NCBI RefSeq assembly: GCF_947493125.1
Contig: NZ_CANLQB010000006.1
Coordinates: forward strand, 1 to 64,000
From: an uncultured Roseobacter sp.
GTDB taxonomy: Bacteria > Pseudomonadota > Alphaproteobacteria > Rhodobacterales > Rhodobacteraceae
DNA: 64,000 bases
Direction of reading: 5' to 3'
Position 1 is the first letter of the stretch. Each line of letters opens with the position of its first letter. The notes under the pieces were generated by a model, which made no database searches, was not told the DNA's origin, and was given only the letters and a program-made list of their open reading frames with translations. Positions 8,605 to 17,083 of this stretch are shown piece after piece. A program made the translations under genes and the position numbers.

Positions 8605-9240
8605 GCCCGGCACCCGGCGCGCCACGACCATCGCGGCAGGCCCGGCCAGCGGCACCGATCTGACCTCGAAGCTCCCCTGCGCCGCGATCGTCCGGGCGAC
8701 GCCCCGCACGCTCAGGAACCGCCCCGTGCCGCGACGGGTCAGGCTGCGCCGGATCATCCAGTCCGCCACGCCCCGGTCCGGCCTCTGCGCGCAGAAGGCA
8801 ACACAGAGCAGCCCGCCGCCACGCAGCACCCGCGCCATCTCCACGATCGCCGCCGCAGGCTCCGCCACCGTCTCCAGTGCCCAGGCGCAGGTTACGATAT
8901 CGAACGTCTCCGCGCCAAACGGCAGCGCCTCCAACCGGCCATGCACCCGCTCGCAGGGAATATCGGCGCAGCGCCGCAGCATCTCGCGCGACGGGTCGAG
9001 CAGCGTCAGATCCGCCGCGCAGCCGTCGGCCAGAAGCCGGCGGGCAAAGGCCCCGGTGCCGCAGCCCGCATCGAGCAGCGCCTGCCCCGGCCCCAGGGCC
9101 GCCCGCACCGCTGCCTCCAGAGCCGCCTGCGCCTCCCCGCCCGCCCGGCGCAGCCAGCGATGATGCAACCGGTCGTAAACCGGCGCCAGACGATCATAGA
9201 GCGGCACCAGATCGGCCCGCCCCGCCTCCAGCACCGTCAT
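8593..9240 (-). CDS. Class I SAM-dependent methyltransferase
   Basis: 215 residues with the class I methyltransferase motifs in order: LLDAGCGTGAFARRL (motif I, about residue 52), LTLLDPSREML (motif II, with the acidic ribose contact), and FDIVTCAWALETV (motif IV). A C-terminal substrate region with IRRSLTRRGTGRFLSVR follows. It resembles UbiE/phospholipid N-methyltransferase-like enzymes, but the substrate cannot be read from sequence. Start 9240 overlaps the stop of the preceding membrane-protein gene (ATGA), so the two are translationally coupled. Confidence 0.88.
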   Translation of the reverse strand: MTVLEAGRADLVPLYDRLAPVYDRLHHRWLRRAGGEAQAALEAAVRAALGPGQALLDAGCGTGAFARRLLADGCAADLTLLDPSREMLRRCADIPCERVHGRLEALPFGAETFDIVTCAWALETVAEPAAAIVEMARVLRGGGLLCVAFCAQRPDRGVADWMIRRSLTRRGTGRFLSVRGVARTIAAQGSFEVRSVPLAGPAAMVVARRVPGSPR

Positions 9241-9644
9241 CGCACCGCCTCCGCGGTCGCCGCATCGGCGGGCCAGCGCCAGGCGCTCCAGACGATGGCC
9301 GCCATGGCGCCCAGCTGCAGCGCCAGATGATAGAGATCGTCCAGATCCCGCGGCGCCAGCGGCACCATCGTCACCGTCGTCAGCGCCGCCGCCAGGCCGG
9401 TCAGCGGCCGCAGCACCCTGCGCACCAACACCAGCGACGCGAGCACCATGCCAATCGGCACCGACACCACAATCCCGCCAAGCAGCATCAGCTCCTCGGT
9501 GATCGCCACCCCGTTGAACGATCCGTCCTGAAACGACTCCAGAAAGCCCGGCATCACGAACTGGTGGATGTCGCGGAACAGGATGTTGAGGAGGATGAAA
9601 AGCCAAAGGGCCGAAAGCCTGCTGTGTCTGTCGATCTGTCTCAT
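9237..9644 (-). CDS. Small four-helix membrane protein
   Basis: The start at 9644 (MRQIDRHSRLSALWLF) is preferred over the longer frame from 9671. The 135-residue product has four hydrophobic segments: LWLFILLNILFRDIH, LMLLGGIVVSVPIGMVLASL, LTGLAAALTTVTMVPL and LYHLALQLGAMAAIVWSAW. No family could be named with certainty; it resembles small DUF-type integral membrane proteins found in many bacteria. It is coupled by a 4-base overlap to the methyltransferase and divergent from the LysR gene at 9798. Confidence 0.75.
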   Translation of the reverse strand: MRQIDRHSRLSALWLFILLNILFRDIHQFVMPGFLESFQDGSFNGVAITEELMLLGGIVVSVPIGMVLASLVLVRRVLRPLTGLAAALTTVTMVPLAPRDLDDLYHLALQLGAMAAIVWSAWRWPADAATAEAVR

Positions 9645-9797
9645 GGGTCGGCCTTTCCTGAACATGGTCATCGGAGCTCACCGCCCCAACCCCGCCGCGA
9701 GACCACACCGGGCGGCCTCGCAATGTCCGGGGGGTCTTAGCTCTGCGCTGATCCCCGGGTAATTGCCTAAATTCGGACATCAGCTATACATCCACGC

Positions 9798-10703
9798 ATG
9801 AACTGGGCGGCGATCTCCTTTGACTGGAACCAGGTGCGGGCCTTCCTCGCCACCGCCGAGGAAGGCTCGTTCAGCGGCGCGGCCCGGGTGCTGAAGACCA
9901 GCCAACCCACCATCGGGCGTCAGATCTCCGAGCTCGAGCAGACCCTCGGCGTCACCCTGGTCGAGCGCAGCACCCGCCGCCCCACGCTGACCGAAGCCGG
10001 GCGCGACCTGCTGGACCACGTGCGCGCCATGGGGGATGCGGCCTCGCTGATCTCCATGTCCGCCACCGCGCATTCCGAAGCGGTCTCCGGCGTGGTGACG
10101 GTCACCGCGACCGACCTGATGTCCGCCCGGGCGCTGCCGGGGCTGCTCGCCCCGCTGCGCGACAGCACGCCGGGCCTGCGCGTGAACATCCTCGCCTCCA
10201 ACGACCTGCAGAACATCCTCAAGCGCGAGGCCGATATCGCCATCCGCCACGTGCGCCCGGACCAGCCCGAGCTGATCGCCCGCCACGTCGGCGATTTTCG
10301 CGCCGGGCTCTACGCGTCCCGCACCTATCTCGACCGGGCGGGCCGCCCGCAGACCCCGCGCGAGGTGGCCGACCATGCCTTCATCGGCAACCCCGACCCG
10401 GTGCGTCTGATGGCGCCGATGCACAACCTCGGCATTCCGCTGCGCCCGGAGAACTTCGTGATGACAAGCGAAAACGGCGTGGTGGTCTGGGAGCTGATGC
10501 GCGCCCACCTCGGCATCACCGTGCTGCCCGAAGCGCTCTGCGCGGCCGACCCGGCGCTGGAACGGGTGCTGCCGGAGCTTCCGCCCTTCCAGTTCCCGAT
10601 CTGGCTGGTCACCCACCGCGAGCTGCAGACCAGCCGCCGCATCCGGATCGTCTTCGACCAGCTCGCGCGCGGCGTCCGCGCCATGGATATGGTGATCACC
10701 TGA
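9798..10703 (+). CDS. LysR-family transcriptional regulator
   Basis: A 301-residue LysR protein. The helix-turn-helix covers residues 8-68 (QVRAFLATAEEGSFSGAARV, then TIGRQISELE), with an effector domain after it. The sequence VRDFLATAEE-like start and the absence of long tails resemble the group that controls a neighbouring divergent gene. The divergent neighbour here is the membrane-protein/methyltransferase unit starting at 9644, so that pair is the likely target. No effector can be assigned. Confidence 0.9.
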   Translation: MNWAAISFDWNQVRAFLATAEEGSFSGAARVLKTSQPTIGRQISELEQTLGVTLVERSTRRPTLTEAGRDLLDHVRAMGDAASLISMSATAHSEAVSGVVTVTATDLMSARALPGLLAPLRDSTPGLRVNILASNDLQNILKREADIAIRHVRPDQPELIARHVGDFRAGLYASRTYLDRAGRPQTPREVADHAFIGNPDPVRLMAPMHNLGIPLRPENFVMTSENGVVVWELMRAHLGITVLPEALCAADPALERVLPELPPFQFPIWLVTHRELQTSRRIRIVFDQLARGVRAMDMVIT

Positions 10704-10705
10704 GA

Positions 10706-10834
10706 CGCCGCATGGACGGGATGAGTGCAACTGTCCAGAGAGAGGTTTGGCGGCGGCGCCAGCATCACCTCCCGCACCGCACCCCCAGCACGAAGGCCAA
10801 CGCCGCCCAGCCCGTGATGATCCTCCGCCACCCG
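10706..10834 (-). pseudogene. Decayed 5' fragment of the DUF900 lipoprotein gene
   Basis: The minus strand encodes AVREVMLAPPPNL, identical to residues 18-30 of the lipoprotein hydrolase at 1312-2601. In another frame upstream it encodes RIITGWAALAFVLG, which matches the signal peptide region. The two parts are joined by a frameshift near the lipobox, and similarity ends after about 25 more codons, where the LysR gene ends. The upstream DNA is also similar: both copies have TTGAC-type hexamers (minus strand, 2663-2658 and 10879-10874) at a comparable distance. This is a duplicated and broken gene start with its promoter. Confidence 0.75.
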
Positions 10835-11137
10835 CCCCCATTGCCCGTTCAGCGCTGACCTGCGTGAAGCAAACGTCAAACCACCGCTTGGCCGAAAGCG
10901 GCCCGCCGTCGCAAAGCTCCCGTCTCACAGGCCCCGGGGTCGCCGCACGTTCTCATGACAGCAAGGCGCCGTCCCCAAAAAGACCGACGGTCGACCGCTA
11001 TCAGCCCTAAGGAGACATTCGTTTGATGGCGCGTCTGGCGGGTCGGCGGGACTTAGCGACGTTGCTCGACTATCCATTGGAATTGCTTAAGAAGAGTGAC
11101 AACAGAATTAAATTTGGCTGACATTGGTGGGTGAACT

Positions 11138-11692
11138 GTGAAAATAGGTGTCATCGTGACCGGACTGCCCGCAAGCGGTAAAACGACCATCGCTCGCGTT
11201 ATAGCAAATGCCCTTTCATTCGATTTGATAGACAAGGATGACTTCCTTGAAGGTTTGTACGAACAGAATGACGTCCGTACTTGGGAAGACCGTAAAGACC
11301 TTAGTCGGCAAAGCGATGCTCTGTTCCAAGACGCAGGGAAAAAGTTAGGTTCTGCAGTACTGGTTTCGCATTGGAAACCTCTTACGGGCGGCGGTGATAG
11401 CGGCACCGCGACAGACTGGCTCAAGGGTACGTATGCGCCATTAATTGAAGTCAATTGCATTTGCCCATCTGATATTGCGTTAAGTAGATTTTTGACGCGT
11501 AAGAGGCATCCTAGTCACTTTGATAAACAGCGCGACCCGATTAAGTTGGCTCAACGATTGAGGGGCTTGGAGAGTGGATATCCTCTTGGGATTGGCCCAG
11601 TATTAAAGGTGCGCACCGATACTAAGGTGAACCAAAAAGAAATCGTTGATAAAGTACGTCTGATGCTCAGAGAAGATCCGCTGAGTGCATGA
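11138..11692 (+). CDS. P-loop kinase-like ATPase
   Basis: 184 residues starting with GTG (no ATG fits the domain). The Walker A motif GLPASGKTTIA is at residues 8-18, followed by IDKDDFLEGLY, typical of adenylylsulfate kinase or zeta-toxin-like P-loop kinases. A later R-rich lid lies at RFLTRKRHP. The substrate is unknown; small-molecule kinase and nucleotide-sugar kinase are both open. Base composition is AT-rich relative to 1.3-10.7 kb, and the gene is at the left end of an island that includes a restriction enzyme. No antitoxin-like partner is next to it. Confidence 0.7.
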   Translation: MKIGVIVTGLPASGKTTIARVIANALSFDLIDKDDFLEGLYEQNDVRTWEDRKDLSRQSDALFQDAGKKLGSAVLVSHWKPLTGGGDSGTATDWLKGTYAPLIEVNCICPSDIALSRFLTRKRHPSHFDKQRDPIKLAQRLRGLESGYPLGIGPVLKVRTDTKVNQKEIVDKVRLMLREDPLSA

Positions 11693-11829
11693 AACAAGGG
11701 GCTCTGAGCCGTCATCTGACTGTTTTGGTCGGTTGTCGGCAGGCAGCCCCGAAGCGGACATTGCTGAAAGGCACGGCCACCACATATAAGGGGCTTATGC
11801 GCCTAAATCCGTCGTGGCGTTCGCTCTAA

Positions 11830-14800
11830 TCAAAACGCGAGTTCATCCTGACGGTCATCCCCTGCGCGGGTCGTGGCGGCGCTATCATCATCAAAAACGC
11901 CGTCGGCCCGCAGCAACTCGGCGTCAATGAGGGGGCCGGAACAGATACGCTCCAAGAGGTCAGCTTGGTCGGCCTCCAAGGTGGTCAACAGCGTCAAAAC
12001 GTGAAGCAGGTTGATAAGGTCTTCGGTGTAAGACGCGGGCCAGCGGTCGGGTCGGATTTGTTCCAGCGGTGATGGAGGGCGACGGTCGCCAATTACGGGA
12101 CGGCTGCGGTCTAGGCGGCGGTAACTGAACCACTGCTCAATGATGTTTTTGCCGGATACCTCGTAGGCCCTCACCTCGGGGGTCACATTGTCGATGAATC
12201 CTTCGCCCACATAAAGGCGGCGCGCCGTGTCGTCATAACGCAACTCGTTGGGGAACTTGTCAGCGTCCGCTGGGATGGCTCCACCTCTTGGGACGGTGGG
12301 TCCATCTGCGGCCCGTGGCGCACCTGCTGGGCGGTCGTTCGCGGGGTCGGTGAAGCGTTCGCCGTAGGTGTGAAGCCAGACCACTCGCTTGCCGATTTCG
12401 ACAGCCTCTTGGAACAGGTCGTAGCGGGCGGTCAGGGGAATACGCAAACCGGGTTGGATAAGGTCGGGCTGGAACCGTTCGGTGTAGGCCGGATTGGCGG
12501 CAACTGCGGCGATGTAGGACAGCATATCGGGGGCCGCTACCGGGTTAGAGAGGCCGCGCGTGAGCGCTGCCAGAAATGCGGGGCGGATGTTGGGCTGGCT
12601 GGCGGCACTATCTGCCCAAAGAGGAAACACACGACCGCCTCTACCGTGGTAATGATTTAAGTCTGGGATATCTTTTGAGAACGAGCATGCTGGTCCATTG
12701 ATTGGCGTAACATCCCTTGTCGCAGTGAGGAAAATCTGATCACTGCTGTTCGTTTCCCAAAGCGTGGGGTTCGCCTGATTGATTAAGCGACCGTCGGGAA
12801 TAATCCACTGACGGTCCAAAGTCCGCATTGCGAAACGTGTTGGCCTTATTGCCGTTTGGGTATCTGCGCGCACAGATTGGCTTCTAAAAGTATGGCCAGC
12901 CAATCCGCTACGCAGTTCCTTATCAATGTGTTTGTCGCCGGGTCTTCCATTTCTCATATGGGGAAAAAATAGTTCAGCCTGCTCGTTCACGTCTCTGACC
13001 GATTTTAATGAATCCCACCTGTCATTCAGAGACTGGGCATCTGGAGAGATTACCCAAGTCCGACCGGGCATAACGCCAGATCCGTCCCACAAGAAAATGT
13101 CTTCAATTGGTGCCCCGGCACCCCAAACACCTTGTCCAGCAGGCAAGAACGGCGCTCGAATTTGATTGGGGCATATGTCCCAACTTGAGTCATCCAAAGT
13201 TATTGCCGCCAAGGCTTCAAATTTCTGCTCCCGATGTGCGGCGGGTAAACGGCGATATCTGACTTGGGCAGGTCCGTCAGAACCTTCGTTGCTATTCCTC
13301 GAAGCAATTACAATACAAACGGGTTGTTGGACGCCCTGAAATATTCTGCTGTTGACCGGTGGCTGGTGACCTTCAGGCGTGGCGTCGACAACCCATATCT
13401 CATCCGCGTCCCTTCGTAAGTCTGCTCTCATCTTCTGAAAACCGGGACCATTCAAGAAACCCGCCGCTGTAATAAAGCAGACGACCCCTCTACGGTCAGT
13501 TCGTAGAGCCTCGTCGGCCTCAGGTGGAATTCCGAAGACTTTCCAAGTCGCCCACCGCCAAAAGTAAACATAGAGGTTTTTTAAGTGTTTTAGATGCGGG
13601 CCCGCCCTCCATTCCTGTGGAGTATTCCAGTCTGCTAACGGACCTGTTTCACCTGTGCGACCGTTTTCGACCCATCCTCCTCTTCCCCTTGCTTTGTCCT
13701 TATAAGGTGGGTTGCCGATTACAACGGTTATCGGCTCTTCTCCTTTGATGCGGTTGGCCTCCTCATAACTGGTGGTCAAGGGGGCAAAGAGAGATGGCAA
13801 ACGGGCTCGGGCTTCTTCGGGGTCGGAGAGCGTATCCGTAACAAACAGACGGGGGTGAATTTGGGTGCTTTCGGTGAGTTCCACCAATTCGCTCAACAGA
13901 CGAAGTTGGGCTACGACAAAGGGGCCGAACTGTAACTCGAAACCAATAAGGCGGCGGGCCATCGCCTCCATCACGCCGGGAACCGCGCCCGCGCCAAGGT
14001 CAGCCTCAACCTGCCTTGCGATGTGGCGCAGGATACCCAGCAGATAGGTGCCCGTGCCCACGGCTGGGTCAATGACCGTCACTTCGTCGGCTCGGTAACC
14101 ACCCGGCAGAGCAAAGCGGGAGGGGTGGCGCAGAATGTCATCGGTCAGGCGCACCATCGCCCGGACCACTTCGGGCGGGGTGTAATATGAACCTGTCTGC
14201 TTGCGAAGTTTGTTGTCGTAGGTTTCGAGAAAGAACTCGTAAAAATAGAGCCAAGCGTCGTCATCGCCGCGCGACACGGTCGCCCAATCTACCGCGTCTA
14301 GAACGCGGGTGAGCGATTTGAGAGAGGTCGCAAGGGTGTCAGGATTGGAGGTCAAAAAACCAAGGGCGGTACCGATCAATGAATCCGTTGATCTCAAATC
14401 GCGGGCCGCGTGGTCGATGCCATCGGCCAGCGATACGCCCCTCGCACGGGCCATCAGGAGGCCGAAAACGACCGCTTGAGCGTAGCCGTCTGCGAATTGT
14501 TTGTCGTCGGCCTCTGGGAACAGGATTTGCCGCCAATCGGCCCGTAGCGCGGCGACCTCGGAGTCGTCGGCTTCCAGCCTTTCCATTGTCTCATCGCGGA
14601 GCAGGCGGCACAGCCGGGCAGATATGCGGGCCAGTTCACGAGCGTTGCGCGGGCTGGTGGGCGTCCAGGTGAGGAAGTTGTTGAATATGGACACAAGGTC
14701 CGCTGAACCACCTAGACCGCCCCCAGCGGTCCTTATATCGCCGTTGAGGCGTACTATGCCAGAGCCGCTTGGTGCCTCTTGGAGTTCGCCATCGTGCCAG

Positions 14801-15183
14801 ACAGAAAACTCGTTGCCGTCCGTGTAGATGAGATTAGGGAGGGCTTTTAGTTTCTCCCACTGCTTCTTGTCGTGTGCGTCAGTAAAGCGGCGGGGGTCGG
14901 CCCCCTTTCCGGGGGCTTTGATTTCGACGAAACCTATGAGGTCAGAACCTGAGCCACGCTGTCTCATAACAGCATAGTCTGGCCGGATAGCCAAATCAGG
15001 CATAGGCGTTTCTGGAACAAGAAAGATGTCGGATGGGCCAAGGCCACACTGTTCGGCCAACCCCGGAAACAAGATTTCCAGAGGGCTACGAAGTTGCTCT
15101 TCGGGATTGCCAGAAACAACCGACGAAAGGCGGCGCTGCGCTTCAATGCCGAAGCGTGAAAGTAAGTCCTCAAAATCCGGCAC
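11830..15183 (-). CDS. Type ISP restriction/modification enzyme (N6-adenine methylase with nuclease)
   Basis: A single 1117-residue polypeptide. The N-terminal part has a PD-(D/E)xK-like arrangement, IRPDYAV then GFVEIKAPGK (about residues 66-92). The centre is an N6-adenine methyltransferase: YTPPEVVRAMVRL, VIDPAVGTGTYLLGIL (SAM binding, about residue 370) and VVIGNPPYKDK (catalytic NPPY, about 490). The C-terminus carries the type ISP specificity-like region (YEVSGKNIIEQWFSYRRLDR, GDRRPPSPL). No DEAD-box helicase motifs were seen between nuclease and methylase, so unlike LlaGI-type enzymes it may act as a type IIG-like enzyme. It is a stand-alone anti-phage system in a probable island. Confidence 0.88.
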   Translation of the reverse strand: MPDFEDLLSRFGIEAQRRLSSVVSGNPEEQLRSPLEILFPGLAEQCGLGPSDIFLVPETPMPDLAIRPDYAVMRQRGSGSDLIGFVEIKAPGKGADPRRFTDAHDKKQWEKLKALPNLIYTDGNEFSVWHDGELQEAPSGSGIVRLNGDIRTAGGGLGGSADLVSIFNNFLTWTPTSPRNARELARISARLCRLLRDETMERLEADDSEVAALRADWRQILFPEADDKQFADGYAQAVVFGLLMARARGVSLADGIDHAARDLRSTDSLIGTALGFLTSNPDTLATSLKSLTRVLDAVDWATVSRGDDDAWLYFYEFFLETYDNKLRKQTGSYYTPPEVVRAMVRLTDDILRHPSRFALPGGYRADEVTVIDPAVGTGTYLLGILRHIARQVEADLGAGAVPGVMEAMARRLIGFELQFGPFVVAQLRLLSELVELTESTQIHPRLFVTDTLSDPEEARARLPSLFAPLTTSYEEANRIKGEEPITVVIGNPPYKDKARGRGGWVENGRTGETGPLADWNTPQEWRAGPHLKHLKNLYVYFWRWATWKVFGIPPEADEALRTDRRGVVCFITAAGFLNGPGFQKMRADLRRDADEIWVVDATPEGHQPPVNSRIFQGVQQPVCIVIASRNSNEGSDGPAQVRYRRLPAAHREQKFEALAAITLDDSSWDICPNQIRAPFLPAGQGVWGAGAPIEDIFLWDGSGVMPGRTWVISPDAQSLNDRWDSLKSVRDVNEQAELFFPHMRNGRPGDKHIDKELRSGLAGHTFRSQSVRADTQTAIRPTRFAMRTLDRQWIIPDGRLINQANPTLWETNSSDQIFLTATRDVTPINGPACSFSKDIPDLNHYHGRGGRVFPLWADSAASQPNIRPAFLAALTRGLSNPVAAPDMLSYIAAVAANPAYTERFQPDLIQPGLRIPLTARYDLFQEAVEIGKRVVWLHTYGERFTDPANDRPAGAPRAADGPTVPRGGAIPADADKFPNELRYDDTARRLYVGEGFIDNVTPEVRAYEVSGKNIIEQWFSYRRLDRSRPVIGDRRPPSPLEQIRPDRWPASYTEDLINLLHVLTLLTTLEADQADLLERICSGPLIDAELLRADGVFDDDSAATTRAGDDRQDELAF

Positions 15184-15373
15184 TGCTCAACCTTTAGTTT
15201 TCCCCATAAGTACACCGCTGTTCTTCGAGCAAGCAATCCTATTGTTGAATTGCGAGATGCTGACAATGCAGACCCGCTTGGTGCGTCTGTCATGACATTT
15301 TGGGCGCACCGCTGAAGCTAGTAAAATCAAAGCGATAGGGCGGTGCACAAATCTGGTACAGGTGGAAAGCAGG

Positions 15374-15775
15374 TTAGTCCCAAGCACCGCAAACAGTTGT
15401 TCCGGTAGGAGATTCAAAGCAGCACCAACCCGTTAGGTCGGGTTTGATGTAGCAACTGTTATCTAGTCGAGTGGCCCCAACACTTCCACATCCAGTGCCA
15501 GAAACCAAACAAGCTAGTGACGGCTGCGCATTACCGCTACAAATCGTCATAAGCTCCCCTTTTCCACCATCTTCACAGAAAGTGGGATCAATAGAATAGG
15601 TTTGTGTCCCGTTGTCAGAAGGTTTGGCAGAAATTATCCCCTCACATCGTTCGGAGGTTTCACAAACGGAAATGGCGTTTGAAATTCGTTCGATCAGAGG
15701 CTGTTGTGCTAGAAGTGGCGATGAGCCAATCAAGAGTGTTATACCTAAGATCGGAAGTTTTAAAAAGCACTTCAA
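15374..15775 (-). CDS. Small secreted cysteine-rich protein
   Basis: 133 residues beginning with a clear Sec signal (MKCFLKLPILGITLLIGSS, cleavage near LLAQQ). The mature part has ten cysteines in about 110 residues, including CETSERCEG, TICSGNA, CLVSGTGCG, CYIKP and WCCFES, which suggests several disulfides in the periplasm or outside the cell. A good Shine-Dalgarno sequence (AAGGAG) supports the ATG at 15775. No family was recognised. AT-rich codon use and location between the restriction enzyme and the integrase suggest island cargo. Confidence 0.7.
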   Translation of the reverse strand: MKCFLKLPILGITLLIGSSPLLAQQPLIERISNAISVCETSERCEGIISAKPSDNGTQTYSIDPTFCEDGGKGELMTICSGNAQPSLACLVSGTGCGSVGATRLDNSCYIKPDLTGWCCFESPTGTTVCGAWD

Positions 15776-15915
15776 GTAAAATCTCCTTACTATAAAGAAC
15801 AGAAAGTCTCTGTGAGCATATCATGGAAATTGACTGCAGGAAAACTGGCTTGGCTGGACCGACTGTGGCGCGTCTTGGCTGCACAACAAAAGGCCAATTT
15901 TTCCCAATCAGCACA

Positions 15916-15944
15916 ATTTAACACTATGCGTAATAGTGTTAAAT
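15916..15944. other. Perfect dif-like inverted repeat, candidate recombination site
   Basis: ATTTAACACTAT (15916-15927) and ATAGTGTTAAAT (15933-15944) are perfect 12-bp inverted arms around a 5-bp centre GCGTA. The size, the outer TTTAA/TTAAA ends and the short centre are like the paired 11-bp arms of dif/Xer-type cores. It lies 87 bp upstream of a tyrosine recombinase gene. No second copy was found in the window. A repressor operator is the alternative explanation. Confidence 0.55.
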
Positions 15945-16000
15945 GACTTAGACCTCCGCCCTGTGGATCGATAGGGAAGGGGGCTTGTTTCTGCTTCGCT

Positions 16001-16029
16001 ATTTAACAGCTTTCATACATACTGTTAAA
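16001..16029. promoter_or_regulatory. Second TTTAACA inverted repeat next to the recombinase start
   Basis: TTTAACAG (16002-16009) and CTGTTAAA (16022-16029) are inverted over a 12-base spacer and end just before the ATG at 16031. The half-site TTTAACA is the same as in the dif-like element at 15916-15944. This suggests one protein, perhaps the recombinase itself, binds both and regulates its own gene. Confidence 0.45.
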
Positions 16030-16030
16030 C

Positions 16031-16636
16031 ATGAGTGAAATGCGCCTCTACGATACTGCCGGGAACCGTCTCTATCTGAACGCCGAAGAGCGCGCGGCGT
16101 TCCTTGATGTCGCACGCAAACAACCCGCTCGGGACCGGACCATTTGCGAAACTTTGCACTTTACCGGGTGCCGCGCGTCTGAGCTGTTGGAAATCACGCC
16201 TGCGCGGGTTGATTTGCCAGGCGGTACTATCGCGCTGCGCAGTCTGAAGAAGCGCAAAGATGCCTCGGGTGCGCCAAGGATCATCTACCGGACTGTCCCG
16301 GTGCCTGCTGAGTACTTGGACACACTCAACACCGCTCATGGCATTCGCGAGGCGCAGCACTCAAAGAAACAAGCCAACGCGCCAATCTGGCCGATCAGTC
16401 GCGTGCGTGTTTGGCAGATTGTAAAAGCCATCATGATCGAGGCCGGGATACCCGATGCGCCGCAGCGCAGTCCCAAGGGCTTGCGCCATGGGTTCGGCAT
16501 CAATGCAACGGTGAACGGCATTCCTTTGCACATGCTGCAAAAGTGGATGGGGCATGCGCAGCTCTCAACAACAGTGGTCTATGCCGACGCGGTTGGCAAA
16601 GAAGAGCAAGACATCGCAGCCAGGATGTGGGGGTAG
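16031..16636 (+). CDS. Short tyrosine-type site-specific recombinase
   Basis: 201 residues, almost only a catalytic domain. The first catalytic arginine is in FTGCRASELLEI (about residue 50), the beta-hairpin lysine is in LKKRK, box II is GLRHGFG with the second arginine, WMGHAQLS supplies a histidine, and STTVVYADAV holds the tyrosine nucleophile (about residue 187). The first position of the usual HxxR is lysine (KGLR). There is no obvious N-terminal arm-binding domain, as in small integron-like or plasmid-borne integrases. It is adjacent to two TTTAACA-type inverted repeats. It is likely the recombination enzyme of this island or a remnant of it. Confidence 0.88.
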   Translation: MSEMRLYDTAGNRLYLNAEERAAFLDVARKQPARDRTICETLHFTGCRASELLEITPARVDLPGGTIALRSLKKRKDASGAPRIIYRTVPVPAEYLDTLNTAHGIREAQHSKKQANAPIWPISRVRVWQIVKAIMIEAGIPDAPQRSPKGLRHGFGINATVNGIPLHMLQKWMGHAQLSTTVVYADAVGKEEQDIAARMWG

Positions 16637-16641
16637 GGGCT

Positions 16642-16857
16642 ATGCATCTGACCAAGACGGAACCACAGGGAAACGTATTTCGTTTCTACCGCATGGAGAT
16701 CGTGCGTGGTTTGTTCGGTGACTGGGGTCTTGTCCGGAACTGGGGTCGCATCGGCAGCTCTGGCCAGGTGCGGACCGACTGGTTCGAGACAGAAATAGCC
16801 GCAAAAGATGCAAGGTTTGATCTGCACATGCAGAAGGCCAAGCGTGGGTATGAGTAG
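16642..16857 (+). CDS. WGR-domain protein
   Basis: 71 residues starting at ATG 16642, five bases after the recombinase stop, so probably co-transcribed. The whole protein is one WGR domain: FRFYRMEIVRGLFGDWGLVR, then WGRIGSSGQV with the signature Trp-Gly-Arg, and a C-terminal helix with ETEIAAKDARFDL. WGR domains bind nucleic acids, for example in PARPs and in MolR-type proteins. Small stand-alone WGR proteins are common on alphaproteobacterial plasmids and islands, often near integrases. The exact role is unknown. Confidence 0.85.
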   Translation: MHLTKTEPQGNVFRFYRMEIVRGLFGDWGLVRNWGRIGSSGQVRTDWFETEIAAKDARFDLHMQKAKRGYE

Positions 16858-17083
16858 GGCCACGCGCGTGTTGCGCAAACTTGTTGCCCAAAACCCGAAT
16901 TCTGCAACATAATTATGAGCTTAGCCGCAAACTGCGCTATGATGCGCAATGGACCGTTTTAAAGACGACGTAACCCGCAGGGCAATTAGCAAATGCTCGA
17001 GCTTGACCGAGTCATCTTATTTGTGCGAGCATAGAAACGTTTTCATCTACTAATTTTATATAAGCCAACTGGCAGTCGTACCG

